From NCBI RefSeq assembly GCF_013761245.1, contig NZ_JACDUT010000001.1:248001-312000 (forward strand): a stretch of 64,000 nucleotides of DNA. The letters run 5' to 3'. Every line of letters starts with the position of its first letter. The stretch's first letter is position 1. A program made the translations under genes and the position numbers. Source of the stretch: Thermaerobacillus caldiproteolyticus. Lineage in GTDB: Bacteria > Bacillota > Bacilli > Bacillales > Anoxybacillaceae. Positions 42,172-50,766 of this stretch are shown in pieces. The notes under the pieces were generated by a model that was not told the DNA's origin, did not search any database, and saw only the letters and a list, made by a program, of their open reading frames with translations.

Positions 42172-42949
42172 AAAATCTTCCGGTCAATTGGAAGGTGAGA
42201 ACGACGATACCGAGAATCCATACATATACAGCAAATCCCTTCAATGAATGCTTTTGTAAGTAATTAATCATCCATCGTACAGCTACGTAGCCAAATAATG
42301 CGGAAGATATTGCTCCGATAACGAGCGCACTAACGGAGATCGCCTCCACTTTCCCCTCTAATAAATCAAGAGACTGCAATACAATCGCTCCAGCAATTGC
42401 TGGGATTGATAACAAAAACGAAAAATAGGCAGCTGTTTCCCGATCGAGCTTGCGAATCAATCCGCCGACAATTGTAAGTCCCGAACGTGAAATTGCTGGA
42501 AAAATGGCGGCTGCTTGAAACGTACCGATGACAAGCGCATCCGTATAAGTAATATCATCCATTCGTTTATATCCATTTTTGACGCCATCAGCTAACCACA
42601 GAAACATACCGGTAATTAAAAACTCCCATCCAATCGTTACACCCGTTTTCGAGATTTCCTCAAAATAATCTTTGAATAACAGACCTATCACAACGGCAGG
42701 AATCGTACCAATAATTAGTAAAAACGTTAATTTACTAAACGGCTTTCGAATAATATAAAGCAATTCCTCTTTATAAATGACAAACACCGCTAACAATGTG
42801 CCAATATGAAGCATCGTATCGAGAAACAATCCTGCTTCATCAAGGCCAAATAAATGTCTTCCTAAATATAAATGACCGGTACTGCTAATGGGTAAAAATT
42901 CTGTTAACCCTTGGATCATCCCCAAAATAAATGCTTCAAATTTTGTCAT
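42170..42949 (-). CDS. uppP: Undecaprenyl-diphosphatase (BacA/UppP type)
   Basis: Integral membrane phosphatase recycling undecaprenyl pyrophosphate; overexpression gives bacitracin resistance. Motifs LTEFLPISSTGHLYLG (about 15-30) and FPAISRSGLTIVGG (about 150) are intact; the second has Ala in place of the more common Gly. About eight helices, 259 residues. Functionally related to dgkA in this window (both feed the C55 carrier). Confidence 0.95.
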   Translation of the reverse strand: MTKFEAFILGMIQGLTEFLPISSTGHLYLGRHLFGLDEAGLFLDTMLHIGTLLAVFVIYKEELLYIIRKPFSKLTFLLIIGTIPAVVIGLLFKDYFEEISKTGVTIGWEFLITGMFLWLADGVKNGYKRMDDITYTDALVIGTFQAAAIFPAISRSGLTIVGGLIRKLDRETAAYFSFLLSIPAIAGAIVLQSLDLLEGKVEAISVSALVIGAISSALFGYVAVRWMINYLQKHSLKGFAVYVWILGIVVLTFQLTGRF

Positions 42950-42971
42950 GCTCCCCTCTCCCCATAATCAT

Positions 42972-44036
42972 TTATACCGTGTCTAACAGTTTTATCATAT
43001 CTTGAAAATCAAATGGCGCTTCACATTTCATGTTTTCCGCAAATGAACTAATCGTTTTCAATGTTGTGACACTTTCAATCGGATGCTTTCCGGATGCGCT
43101 TTCCGCTGATAACATCACCGCATTTGTCCCATCTAGCACCGCTTGAAAAATATCGGTCACTTCAGCGCGAGTCGGCCTTTCATGTTCGATCATGGACTGC
43201 AACATTTGTGTCGCGGTAATAACATACGTATTAAAGCGATTGCACTCATAAATCATTGCCTTTTGTAACAAAGGTACCCAAGCAAACGGCAACTCCACTC
43301 CTAAATCTCCGCGCGCAATCATAATACCCTCCGCTTCGTTGCGAATATCAGTAAAATTTCTTACTGCTTCTAATGTTTCGATTTTCGCAATCACCATAGG
43401 ACAAGTGCAGCTGAAAGAAGAAATTATATCACGGATGTCACGGACATGATCAGCTTCTCTGACAAACGAACAAGCAATCATTTCGACTTGTTCATCCAGC
43501 AAAAATTGCAAATCACGCTTATCTTTCTCCGTTAATGCAGGGATCGATAGCTTTGCACCAGGGAGGTTCACGCTTTTCCTGCTTCCAATGGTTCCGCCTC
43601 TGACTACCTCAGTTTCAACATACTGATTGGTAACCCGCCTAGCAACAAGCTCTACTTCCCCATCATTAACTAATATCTTCGTTCCTACTTTTACATCGTT
43701 GACTATATTCGGGTAGTCAACACTCGCCTCCTTCTCCGTCCCCATGCATAGAGTCGTCCACAACACAAATGTCTCTCCTTTTTGAAGGACGGCTTTTCCC
43801 TCTTTGATTTCTCCGAGACGAATTTTCGGACCTTGTAAATCGCCTAAAATTTTCACTTGCTTTCCAAGCTGCTTGTTGAAAGAACGAACAGTTTCTATCA
43901 CTTGGCGATGAGCCAAATGATCCCCATGAGACAGGTTCAGACGTACAATCGTCATTCCGTGTTCCATAAGTGCGCGAATCATTTCTGGATTGTTAGTAGC
44001 TGGGCCAATCGTACAAATTTGATCAATCGTCATCAT
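42972..44036 (-). CDS. Pyruvate kinase paralogue lacking the C-terminal domain
   Basis: 354 residues covering the A (TIM barrel) and B domains only: [27 protein letters not shown], catalytic [23 protein letters not shown] and [12 protein letters not shown]. The C-terminal regulatory domain (and the extra PEP-utiliser-like domain of Bacillus Pyk, about 585 residues) is missing; the frame ends cleanly 30 residues after the barrel. All catalytic residues I can identify are present. Probably a second pyruvate kinase gene, not the glycolytic pfkA-pyk copy. SD AGAGGGAG before ATG. Confidence 0.85.
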   Translation of the reverse strand: MMTIDQICTIGPATNNPEMIRALMEHGMTIVRLNLSHGDHLAHRQVIETVRSFNKQLGKQVKILGDLQGPKIRLGEIKEGKAVLQKGETFVLWTTLCMGTEKEASVDYPNIVNDVKVGTKILVNDGEVELVARRVTNQYVETEVVRGGTIGSRKSVNLPGAKLSIPALTEKDKRDLQFLLDEQVEMIACSFVREADHVRDIRDIISSFSCTCPMVIAKIETLEAVRNFTDIRNEAEGIMIARGDLGVELPFAWVPLLQKAMIYECNRFNTYVITATQMLQSMIEHERPTRAEVTDIFQAVLDGTNAVMLSAESASGKHPIESVTTLKTISSFAENMKCEAPFDFQDMIKLLDTV

Positions 44037-44050
44037 TCATCTCCCTCTTT

Positions 44051-44077
44051 CGTGAAAACTTTTCCTTAGTTTTCACG
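44051..44077. promoter_or_regulatory. Inverted repeat between dedA and the pyruvate kinase paralogue
   Basis: CGTGAAAACT/AGTTTTCACG, 7-base loop, just before the SD of the kinase gene. No T run; could be an operator or mRNA-stabilising hairpin. Confidence 0.4.
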
Positions 44078-44099
44078 ATTGTTGGCCCTCTCCATTCTT

Positions 44100-44696
44100 T
44101 TACGCACTTCTTTTGCGTCGATAAACATGAAAAGCAATATAAACGATCATAGCGACAACAGCAATGATGATGATAGGCTGTAAATATGGCCGTGCCATTT
44201 CATCAATACGTTGCCAATTGCTTCCTAAACGGTCTCCAAGAAAAATAAAGAAAATCGACCAAGGAATGATGGCACATGTGGTATATAGCGTAAATTTCGA
44301 CCACGGCATTTTGGCGATTCCGGCAGGGATGGAAATCGCATGACGAACAACAGGAATAAAACGGGCTGTAAAAATAACCCCCGAGCCGTACTTCTCAAAC
44401 CATTCCTCTGATAAACGAAGATGTTTCTCTTTAATTAATAAATATTTCCCATATTTATCAAGAAATGGTCTACCTCCATAATACCCCATCCAATAAAGAA
44501 AAAGTTGAGCAATTGTTCCGCCGATTGTTCCGGCAATCACTGCACCGACAAATGAAACTTCTCCACGTGAAACTAAATACCCCGCATAAGCTAATACAAT
44601 TTCGCTCGGAATGACTTCGATCATTAACGCAAGCGCAATTCCGGGATAACCTAAATCTGCTAAAAAAGCGAAAATATTTTGAATTAGTTCGTGCAT
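44100..44696 (-). CDS. DedA family membrane protein
   Basis: 198-residue DedA/SNARE-associated-type protein with about five membrane segments. Typical are EVIPSEIVLAYAGYL, GGTIAQLFLYWMGYYGGRPFL and the motif FTARFIPVVRHAISIPAG. DedA members of this sort flip lipid carriers (UptA/PetA classes); which one is not decidable from sequence reading. Confidence 0.9.
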   Translation of the reverse strand: MHELIQNIFAFLADLGYPGIALALMIEVIPSEIVLAYAGYLVSRGEVSFVGAVIAGTIGGTIAQLFLYWMGYYGGRPFLDKYGKYLLIKEKHLRLSEEWFEKYGSGVIFTARFIPVVRHAISIPAGIAKMPWSKFTLYTTCAIIPWSIFFIFLGDRLGSNWQRIDEMARPYLQPIIIIAVVAMIVYIAFHVYRRKRSA

Positions 44697-44799
44697 CTTT
44701 TTCCCTCCTATGTATCAGACAGGCTCCCAATTTAACCATATTCAAAGCAACATTATACTATACTAAGTACATATAAAAAAATAAGTCTGTAGGCTTAAT

Positions 44800-45036
44800 A
44801 AAAAGACGTAAACGCCTCAATTCCGCCTAAAAACTGCCTGCATTCTGCGGACAAACAGCGAAATGTCACCACCATGACTCCCGTGATCGGCAAATGTTCT
44901 TCGCCTGCAAAACAGCTTTCCATCCAGAGCAGCTTAAATCGTTACGTTTTAAGCCATGTTTTGTTCGAGTTTTGCATCAATGCTGATTCAAGAAACAAAC
45001 GAGTCGGGTGCTTGTGCTAGACAATGTTCATCTCAC
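44800..45036. repeat. Diverged intergenic repeat between dedA and gltT
   Basis: The 340-base gap has no gene. From about 44818 it lines up with 22428-22520: CCTAAAA-CTGCC, CAGCGAAATGTC, AAATGTTCTTCGCCTG. Further right, GCTGATTCAAG (about 44984) matches GTTGATTCAAG at 22623. Confidence 0.6.
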
Positions 45037-45080
45037 ATAAAAAAGCGGCCGCCTCATCTATGATGAGGATAGCCGCCTTT
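45037..45080 (-). terminator. Terminator after gltT
   Basis: GCGGC...CCTCATC/GATGAGG...CCGC stem with a small internal loop and six T on the minus strand. Confidence 0.88.
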
Positions 45081-45083
45081 CCA

Positions 45084-46349
45084 TTACGCGCTTCGTACAA
45101 CTTCTTCGACATATTGTTTTCCTTTTTCTTCGTTATATTGTCCTTCCCATTTGGAGATGACAACCGCTGCCAAAGAGTTTCCAACTACGTTCACAGCTGT
45201 ACGAGCCATATCTAAAATCCGGTCAATTCCTGCAATAAATGCTAATCCTTCGATTGGGATTCCGACTGTTCCTAACGTTGCCAATAAGACAACGAATGAA
45301 ACACCAGGTACTCCAGCGATTCCTTTCGATGTTACCATTAATACTAATAAAAGGGAAATTTGCTGCGTAATCGACATATCAATTCCGTATAATTGTGCGA
45401 TGAAAATAGCTGCTAATGCTTGGTATAACGTTGAACCATCTAGATTAAACGAATAACCTGTTGGAATAACAAACGACGTAATCGCCTTCGGACATCCGAA
45501 TCTTTCCATCTTTTCCATGATTTTAGGAAGTACCGTCTCCGAGCTAGCTGTACTATACGCAAGCACAAGCTCATCTTTCAAAATTTTGATGACATGAAAA
45601 ATATTCACACCCACTAATTTAGCTACAATTCCAAGGACAACAACCACAAAGAAAATCATTGTTCCATAGACTACAAGCACTAGTTTACTTAATGGAACAA
45701 GCGATTCAACACCAAATTTAGAAACGGTAACACCAATTAACGCAAACACACCAAATGGTGCAAACTTCATAATTTGATTCGTCACATAAAACATCGCATC
45801 TGCAGTGCTTTGGAAAAATTGCAAAACAGGTTTTCCTTTTTCCCCAATCGCTGCAACACCTAATCCAAACATTACAGAGAAGAAAATAATTGCTAACATA
45901 TCACCGTTCGCGAGCGACTCAACAATATTTTTTGGCACAATATTCACAACGGTTTCGACCATCGAATGATGTTTTACTTCATTCGTTGTGTCCACATAGC
46001 TTTGAATATCCGTTTTTTCCAGATTCTTCATATTGACACCCTCTCCAGGTTGGAAAAGGTTCGCCGCTAATAGACCAACCACAATCGCGAACGTTGTAAT
46101 AATTTCAAAATAAATGAGTGTTTTTCCACCTAATTTTCCGAGCTTCTTTAAATCCCCAACATTTGCTACGCCAACGATAAGACTTGACACAACAATTGGA
46201 ATAACAATCATTTTTATCAAACGAAGGAAAATATCTCCAATTGGTTGCAAATATGTCGCTACGGTAGGGTTTCCGTAAAAAATCGCTCCTACAACAATAC
46301 CAAGAATTAATCCGATAAAAATTTGCCAAGCAAGTCCAATTTTTTTCAT
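45084..46349 (-). CDS. gltT: Proton/sodium-glutamate symporter GltT (DAACS family)
   Basis: 421-residue glutamate/aspartate carrier, very like the thermophilic GltT described from Geobacillus stearothermophilus. Signature elements are the serine-rich hairpin AYSTASSETVLPKIMEKM (about 268), the helix motif TGYSFNLDGSTLY (about 303, NMDGT-equivalent) and GIAGVPGVSFVV. Eight helices plus two re-entrant loops. Strong sigma-A promoter upstream. Confidence 0.96.
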   Translation of the reverse strand: MKKIGLAWQIFIGLILGIVVGAIFYGNPTVATYLQPIGDIFLRLIKMIVIPIVVSSLIVGVANVGDLKKLGKLGGKTLIYFEIITTFAIVVGLLAANLFQPGEGVNMKNLEKTDIQSYVDTTNEVKHHSMVETVVNIVPKNIVESLANGDMLAIIFFSVMFGLGVAAIGEKGKPVLQFFQSTADAMFYVTNQIMKFAPFGVFALIGVTVSKFGVESLVPLSKLVLVVYGTMIFFVVVVLGIVAKLVGVNIFHVIKILKDELVLAYSTASSETVLPKIMEKMERFGCPKAITSFVIPTGYSFNLDGSTLYQALAAIFIAQLYGIDMSITQQISLLLVLMVTSKGIAGVPGVSFVVLLATLGTVGIPIEGLAFIAGIDRILDMARTAVNVVGNSLAAVVISKWEGQYNEEKGKQYVEEVVRSA

Positions 46350-46386
46350 TGACTTCCCCCCTTTTTAGACATAAAACGACAAACTT

Positions 46387-46415
46387 ATTTTATCCTCATT
46401 AAGGAATTATGTCAA
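46387..46415 (-). promoter_or_regulatory. Sigma-A promoter of gltT
   Basis: Perfect TTGACA, 17 bases, TAAAAT. Confidence 0.8.
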
Positions 46416-46486
46416 GAATATTCGCATAATATTGTCATTTACTACCATTATTTTTTTATGTCCAAACACGGACAACTTCGCCTTTT

Positions 46487-46494
46487 CATACATA
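46487..46494 (+). promoter_or_regulatory. Sporulation -10 element upstream of sigK
   Basis: CATACATA, a sigma-E/sigma-K type -10, about 46 bases before the sigK start. No convincing -35 is seen, as expected if SpoIIID activation is used as in B. subtilis. Confidence 0.5.
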
Positions 46495-46540
46495 TAAGTA
46501 ATAGGCGCATGCCTACAACAACATGGGGTGGGGTGAGAAA

Positions 46541-47251
46541 ATGTCTGGCATCTTGTCTGCATTTACGTTCATCATTAAAGAGTTATTGTTTTTAGTGTCA
46601 TATATTAAAAATAACGCATTTCCCCAACCGCTAAGCGTAAAAGAAGAGGAAAAATACTTACAGCTCATGGCAGAAGGCGATGAAGAGGCTCGCAACATTT
46701 TAATTGAACATAATTTACGACTTGTCGCTCATATTGTCAAGAAATTTGAGAACACAGGCGAAGACGTCGAAGACTTAATTTCGATCGGAACCATCGGCCT
46801 CATTAAAGCGATTGAAAGCTATTCACAAGGCAAGGGAACAAAACTCGCAACATACGCGGCTCGCTGTATTGAAAATGAAATATTGATGCATTTGCGCTCG
46901 TTAAAGAAAACAAAAAAGGACGTCTCCCTTCACGAGCCGATCGGCCAAGATAAGGAAGGAAACGAAATCAGCCTCATTGATGTATTAAAATCCGAGGGAG
47001 AAGATGTCATTGATGAAATTCAATTGAACATGGAGATAGAACAAGTCAAAAAATATATTGATGTGCTGGATGAACGAGAAAAAGAAGTGATCATCAGCCG
47101 GTTCGGGCTAAATTTGCAACGGGAAAAAACACAGCGGGAAATCGCTAAAGAACTAGGCATTTCAAGAAGCTACGTATCGCGCATTGAAAAGCGGGCACTC
47201 ATGAAAATGTTTCATGAATTTTATCGCAACGAAAAGGAGAAACGTCGATAA
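46541..47251 (+). CDS. sigK: RNA polymerase sporulation sigma factor SigK (uninterrupted)
   Basis: Late mother-cell sigma factor, made as inactive pro-sigma-K. The N-terminal pro-sequence with a membrane-inserting segment ([17 protein letters not shown]) is followed by the cleavage-site region [14 protein letters not shown]. Region 2 has [18 protein letters not shown] and [20 protein letters not shown]; region 4 [22 protein letters not shown]. 236 residues in one frame, so no skin-like element splits the gene. ATG 46541 has GGGGTGAG before it. Confidence 0.97.
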   Translation: MSGILSAFTFIIKELLFLVSYIKNNAFPQPLSVKEEEKYLQLMAEGDEEARNILIEHNLRLVAHIVKKFENTGEDVEDLISIGTIGLIKAIESYSQGKGTKLATYAARCIENEILMHLRSLKKTKKDVSLHEPIGQDKEGNEISLIDVLKSEGEDVIDEIQLNMEIEQVKKYIDVLDEREKEVIISRFGLNLQREKTQREIAKELGISRSYVSRIEKRALMKMFHEFYRNEKEKRR

Positions 47252-47270
47252 TCATAATACTTTCCAAAAG

Positions 47271-47305
47271 AAGGGAGCAATCATTCTGGGATTGCCCCTT
47301 TTTTG
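47271..47305 (+). terminator. Terminator after sigK
   Basis: AAGGGAGCAATC/GATTGCCCCTT stem with a bulge and six T. Confidence 0.85.
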
Positions 47306-47469
47306 TGTGATGCTGTTTCTACGCTGGCGGATTCGCGTTCGTACAGACGATTTATCCAAAACGTACTAAAACATGATAAAATCTGTATACAACCTTTCGA
47401 TGGTCAAAGCAAGCAGGAAAGATACTGTCTACAGGACAATGGATGGGCTTGTCCTTTTATGTGGATTCT

Positions 47470-47590
47470 CTATCTGAGTTTCGTTTTTATTTCGGTAGCT
47501 TTTTTTCGTTGCATAAATCCGATATCTTTTGCGATTGGTTGAAGTTGTTGCGATGAAAACAGATGACAGAGCACTTCATGATTTGATTCA
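47470..47590 (-). pseudogene. Remnant of an IS4-family transposase N terminus
   Basis: One minus-strand frame reads ...EVLCHLFSSQQLQPIAKDIGFMQRKKA..., like the first 30-40 residues of IS4/IS231-type transposases (pattern LxxIAKxxGFxxRKRK), then runs into a stop at 47470. Nothing downstream of it continues the transposase. The rest of the 466-base gap between the sigK terminator and the aminotransferase gene shows nothing I can identify. Confidence 0.45.
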
Positions 47591-47771
47591 TAAATGTTCT
47601 ATAAAACATCCTTTCTAACATCGATGTGATTAGAGATAGAAAAAGCATTTGCTTCACTTGATGTCGATGGGGATAAGTCCTTTCCTTAATAAAAGAGTGG
47701 AACAGTTGCGACTCTTTTGGTACATTGTTCATGACAGTTTTCCTCTAATGCCCATCTTGTTAAGCTATCCG

Positions 47772-48911
47772 TTACTTAGTATTAAGAACAGTTGTTAGCT
47801 CGTCAATCGCCTGCCGAACATCATCCTGTGTATTGTAAAAATGGGGAGCGATTCGGATTACATCGTTTCTGGCAGAAACAATAATATTTCTCTCTTTCAT
47901 GATAGATTCTATCTGCCCAGCATTTTCTGCATAAAAAGCAGTCATGGCGCCTCGTTGATCAGCAGATAGCGGACCAACAGCGCGTAATCCTTTTTCTTGT
48001 CCATAATCTAATGTGAATTGAGCTAATTGATTTAAATAAGAAGATATATTCTCTACTCCTATCTCAAGAAGCAAACGAATAGCGGCAGTAGCGGCATAAG
48101 CGCTGATGAAAGATGGTGTTCCAGTCTCAAATCGACGTGCTCCAGGCGCTTGTGTTAGTTGATGAACATCGAATTTCGAATGATTCTCCTGGCCAAACCA
48201 TCCTGTTACACGTGGCTTCCATTTCTCTGCAAGCTCGGTTTTCATATATAAGAAGGACATCCCTGGAATACCTAACATGTATTTCCTAGTTCCTGCTGCC
48301 AATATGTCAATATCCATTTTCTTTACATCAATGGGAACCTGTCCTGCTGATTGATAAGCATCAACAAATAAAAGAGAACCTTTACGATGAACAATTTCTG
48401 CAATAGCTTTAATGTCTTGCTTGAATCCATTGTAATAACAAATATGAGAGATGGATGTGATGAGCGTATCAGACGTTACAAAACGTTCGTAATACTCTAT
48501 AGGGATAACTCCATGGTGTGAAGGGATAAAACTCACGTTCGCACCAAACTTTTCCTGGGCAAGCCATACATGACCTACGGTTGGAAAATCCATATCTGTA
48601 GTAACAATTCTATTTTTCCCTTTTTCAAAAGAAAGAGAAGAAGCAATAGCGGAAAAAATATCAGAGACCGATCCTAATACAGCAATTTCATTCGGATCAG
48701 CACCGATTAATTTTGCAAAACCGTTTTTTGCTTTTTCGACTTCTTGGATGGATGGATTCCAATTAACTCCCATCGTAAGTAAACTATTCAGGTACTCTTC
48801 CATAGACTCAGAAACAGCTTTGGATATTGCACCTTGTGAACAACTCGCAAGATGGATCTTAGATGCTAAAACCGGAAATAAGGAACGATAATGAGCGTAC
48901 GGATGATTCAA
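47772..48911 (-). CDS. Class V aminotransferase family protein
   Basis: 379-residue PLP enzyme of the NifS/isopenicillin-N epimerase-like group. The PLP lysine is in LAAGTRKYMLG (about residue 207), the aspartate in LFVDAYQSAGQ (about 179) and the phosphate/arginine site in ARRFETGTPSF (about 255). It could be a cysteine desulfurase-like or amino-acid epimerase/lyase; no active-site cysteine loop typical of SufS is evident. TTG start 8 bases after GGAGG. Sits with LysE, PhzF and MocR genes, hinting at amino-acid metabolism. Confidence 0.85.
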   Translation of the reverse strand: MNHPYAHYRSLFPVLASKIHLASCSQGAISKAVSESMEEYLNSLLTMGVNWNPSIQEVEKAKNGFAKLIGADPNEIAVLGSVSDIFSAIASSLSFEKGKNRIVTTDMDFPTVGHVWLAQEKFGANVSFIPSHHGVIPIEYYERFVTSDTLITSISHICYYNGFKQDIKAIAEIVHRKGSLLFVDAYQSAGQVPIDVKKMDIDILAAGTRKYMLGIPGMSFLYMKTELAEKWKPRVTGWFGQENHSKFDVHQLTQAPGARRFETGTPSFISAYAATAAIRLLLEIGVENISSYLNQLAQFTLDYGQEKGLRAVGPLSADQRGAMTAFYAENAGQIESIMKERNIIVSARNDVIRIAPHFYNTQDDVRQAIDELTTVLNTK

Positions 48912-49152
48912 TCCTAGTTCCTCCTTTCGATTCCGCGTAAATCATTTCTCCTGCTTCTCGGTCTCCCTATTATTAACTGGACTCCTCCTTTTAGTTTACT
49001 ACTATGTTTAAATGACTCTACAAGAGTTATCTAAAACTACGCTATACGATACTACTGAATCATCACTAAATTTTATTCGAATACATCACTGGCGGGGAAT
49101 AATGAAACCTCTATTCCTTAACATTCCACGCAATAATCCGAAAACCCGGCTT

Positions 49153-49773
49153 TTATTTCGCCAGTGTTAATCCAATATAAACCGCTGCTCCCCACATCAC
49201 TAGGGCAGAAATTTTGTTGAGGACCATCATCAAACGTCCAGATTTATCTAGCTCCCCTGTTATTCGGCCTGCCACAGCCAATCCTATGAACCAGACCCAA
49301 GAAACCAGAATACAGGCAAGTGCAAAAGCTGCTTTTTCCCCTCCATTGTATTGAAGTGAACTTGTTCCGATCACCCCAACCGTATCCATGATCGCATGAG
49401 GATTCAGCAGCGAGACTGAAGCCGAAAACGCAATTTGTTTGAGAGGAGTAAACGTTTCTTTGGTTATATTTTCGTTGTTGCTATTTTCAGGGGTACTTTT
49501 CCAGGTGTTCCATCCCATATATAGCAAAAGCACTATCCCGACGCTCAGTAGTATCGTTTTGAGCCAAAACGAACCTAAAATCACAAGAGATACCCCGAAA
49601 ACAGCAAGGGTAATTAAAAGAGTATCGCATAGTGAAGCAGTAAGAACGACCGGAAGCACATGGATGAAGCGTTTCTGAAGGGCTCCTTGATTAAAAACAA
49701 AAACGTTTTGGACGCCAAGAGGAAGAATGAGTCCAAACGCAAGAATCAGTCCGTGAATGAAGGCTTCTATCAT
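49153..49773 (-). CDS. LysE/ArgO family amino acid exporter
   Basis: 206-residue, six-helix membrane protein. LILPLGVQNVFVFNQGALQ at the N terminus and SLLNPHAIMDTVGVIG (about 120-135) are LysE/ArgO hallmarks. Exports basic or other amino acids. Divergent from phzF; SD AGGAGGG before ATG. Confidence 0.92.
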   Translation of the reverse strand: MIEAFIHGLILAFGLILPLGVQNVFVFNQGALQKRFIHVLPVVLTASLCDTLLITLAVFGVSLVILGSFWLKTILLSVGIVLLLYMGWNTWKSTPENSNNENITKETFTPLKQIAFSASVSLLNPHAIMDTVGVIGTSSLQYNGGEKAAFALACILVSWVWFIGLAVAGRITGELDKSGRLMMVLNKISALVMWGAAVYIGLTLAK

Positions 49774-49813
49774 TCCAATCCCTCCTATTGCGTGCTATAT
49801 GAATACAATTATA

Positions 49814-49876
49814 CTTGGATATCTATCGTTGTCTCCAACCAATTGGATGGATTTTATACCAACCAAATTGTATAAT
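49814..49876. promoter_or_regulatory. Divergent promoter with direct repeats (candidate MocR operator)
   Basis: Direct repeats CCAACCAATTG (49835) and CCAACCAAATTG (49859), 24 bases apart, lie between a plus TATAAT (49871-49876, for phzF) and a minus TATAAT (49808-49813, for lysE). MocR/PdxR-type regulators commonly bind direct repeats near such promoters; one is encoded downstream. Confidence 0.5.
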
Positions 49877-49904
49877 CGAAACAAGAATGATAGGGAGGGG
49901 AAAA

Positions 49905-50690
49905 ATGAAAATTTTTCTAATAAATGCTTTTACGGATCAACCATTTACAGGAAATCCTGCTGCTGTTTGTGTTTTACCGGGATCAAAGGATGCCGAATGG
50001 ATGCAAAAGGTAGCGAAGGAGATCAATTTACCAACAACTGCTTTTCTCGAATATACAAATGGCGGATTCAGCTTGCGTTGGTTTACTCCGACTACTGAAA
50101 TACCGCTCTGTGGGCATGGAACTTTGGCTAGCGCCTACGTTTTATGGGAGATGGGATACATAAAAGCAGAAAATCCAGTAAGTTTTAGTACAAAAAGCGG
50201 GATACTCACTGCCACTGTAAAGAATGGTTGGATTGAACTTGACTTTCCATCCGCTCCGGATCACGAAATAACTGCCCCGGACAAACTGATTAAAGCATTG
50301 GGAGTTGTACCAAAATACGTGGGAAAAAATCAACTTGATTATATCGTCGAAGTCGAGTCAGAGGATATAGTAAAAAATCTCACACCTGATATAGGTTCCA
50401 TTGCGCAACTCCCGATTCGTGGAGTAATCGTGACAAGCCGGTCAAGTTCTGGAAAGTTTGATTTCATTTCTCGATTTTTTTCTCCCGCACAAGGGATTGT
50501 CGAAGACGCAGTTACCGGTTCGGCACACTGCTGTTTGGGACCTTACTGGAAGCGCCGGTTAAACAAAGACGAGTTTATTGCCTATCAGGCCTCAGCTAGA
50601 GGCGGAATGATAAAGGTCAAAATGTCAAACAATCATGTCCTATTATCAGGTAAGGCGGTCACAGTTTTGAAAGGTGAGCTTTTTGTTTAA
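49905..50690 (+). CDS. PhzF family isomerase-like protein
   Basis: 261 residues of the PhzF/diaminopimelate-epimerase fold: FTDQPFTGNPAAVCVLPG at the N terminus, catalytic-type Glu in TTAFLEY (about 45), RWFTPTTEIPLCGHGTLASA (about 60-78) and EDAVTGSAHCCLG (about 205). Substrate unknown. ATG 49905 follows AGGGAGGGG. Confidence 0.93.
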   Translation: MKIFLINAFTDQPFTGNPAAVCVLPGSKDAEWMQKVAKEINLPTTAFLEYTNGGFSLRWFTPTTEIPLCGHGTLASAYVLWEMGYIKAENPVSFSTKSGILTATVKNGWIELDFPSAPDHEITAPDKLIKALGVVPKYVGKNQLDYIVEVESEDIVKNLTPDIGSIAQLPIRGVIVTSRSSSGKFDFISRFFSPAQGIVEDAVTGSAHCCLGPYWKRRLNKDEFIAYQASARGGMIKVKMSNNHVLLSGKAVTVLKGELFV

Positions 50691-50766
50691 TGCCTTACCT
50701 TATCTACAGACTCGTTTAAATATATGAATTCAAAAGTTTTTATATTTATATGGGAGAGAATCTTTC

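Noticed and set aside
46541-47251. Possible skin-type interruption of sigK
   Set aside because: The gene is continuous in one frame with all regions; only a separate 3' relic exists downstream.
47303-47542. 79-residue plus-strand ORF after sigK
   Set aside because: Begins in the sigK terminator, no SD, Cys-rich and irregular, no family resemblance.
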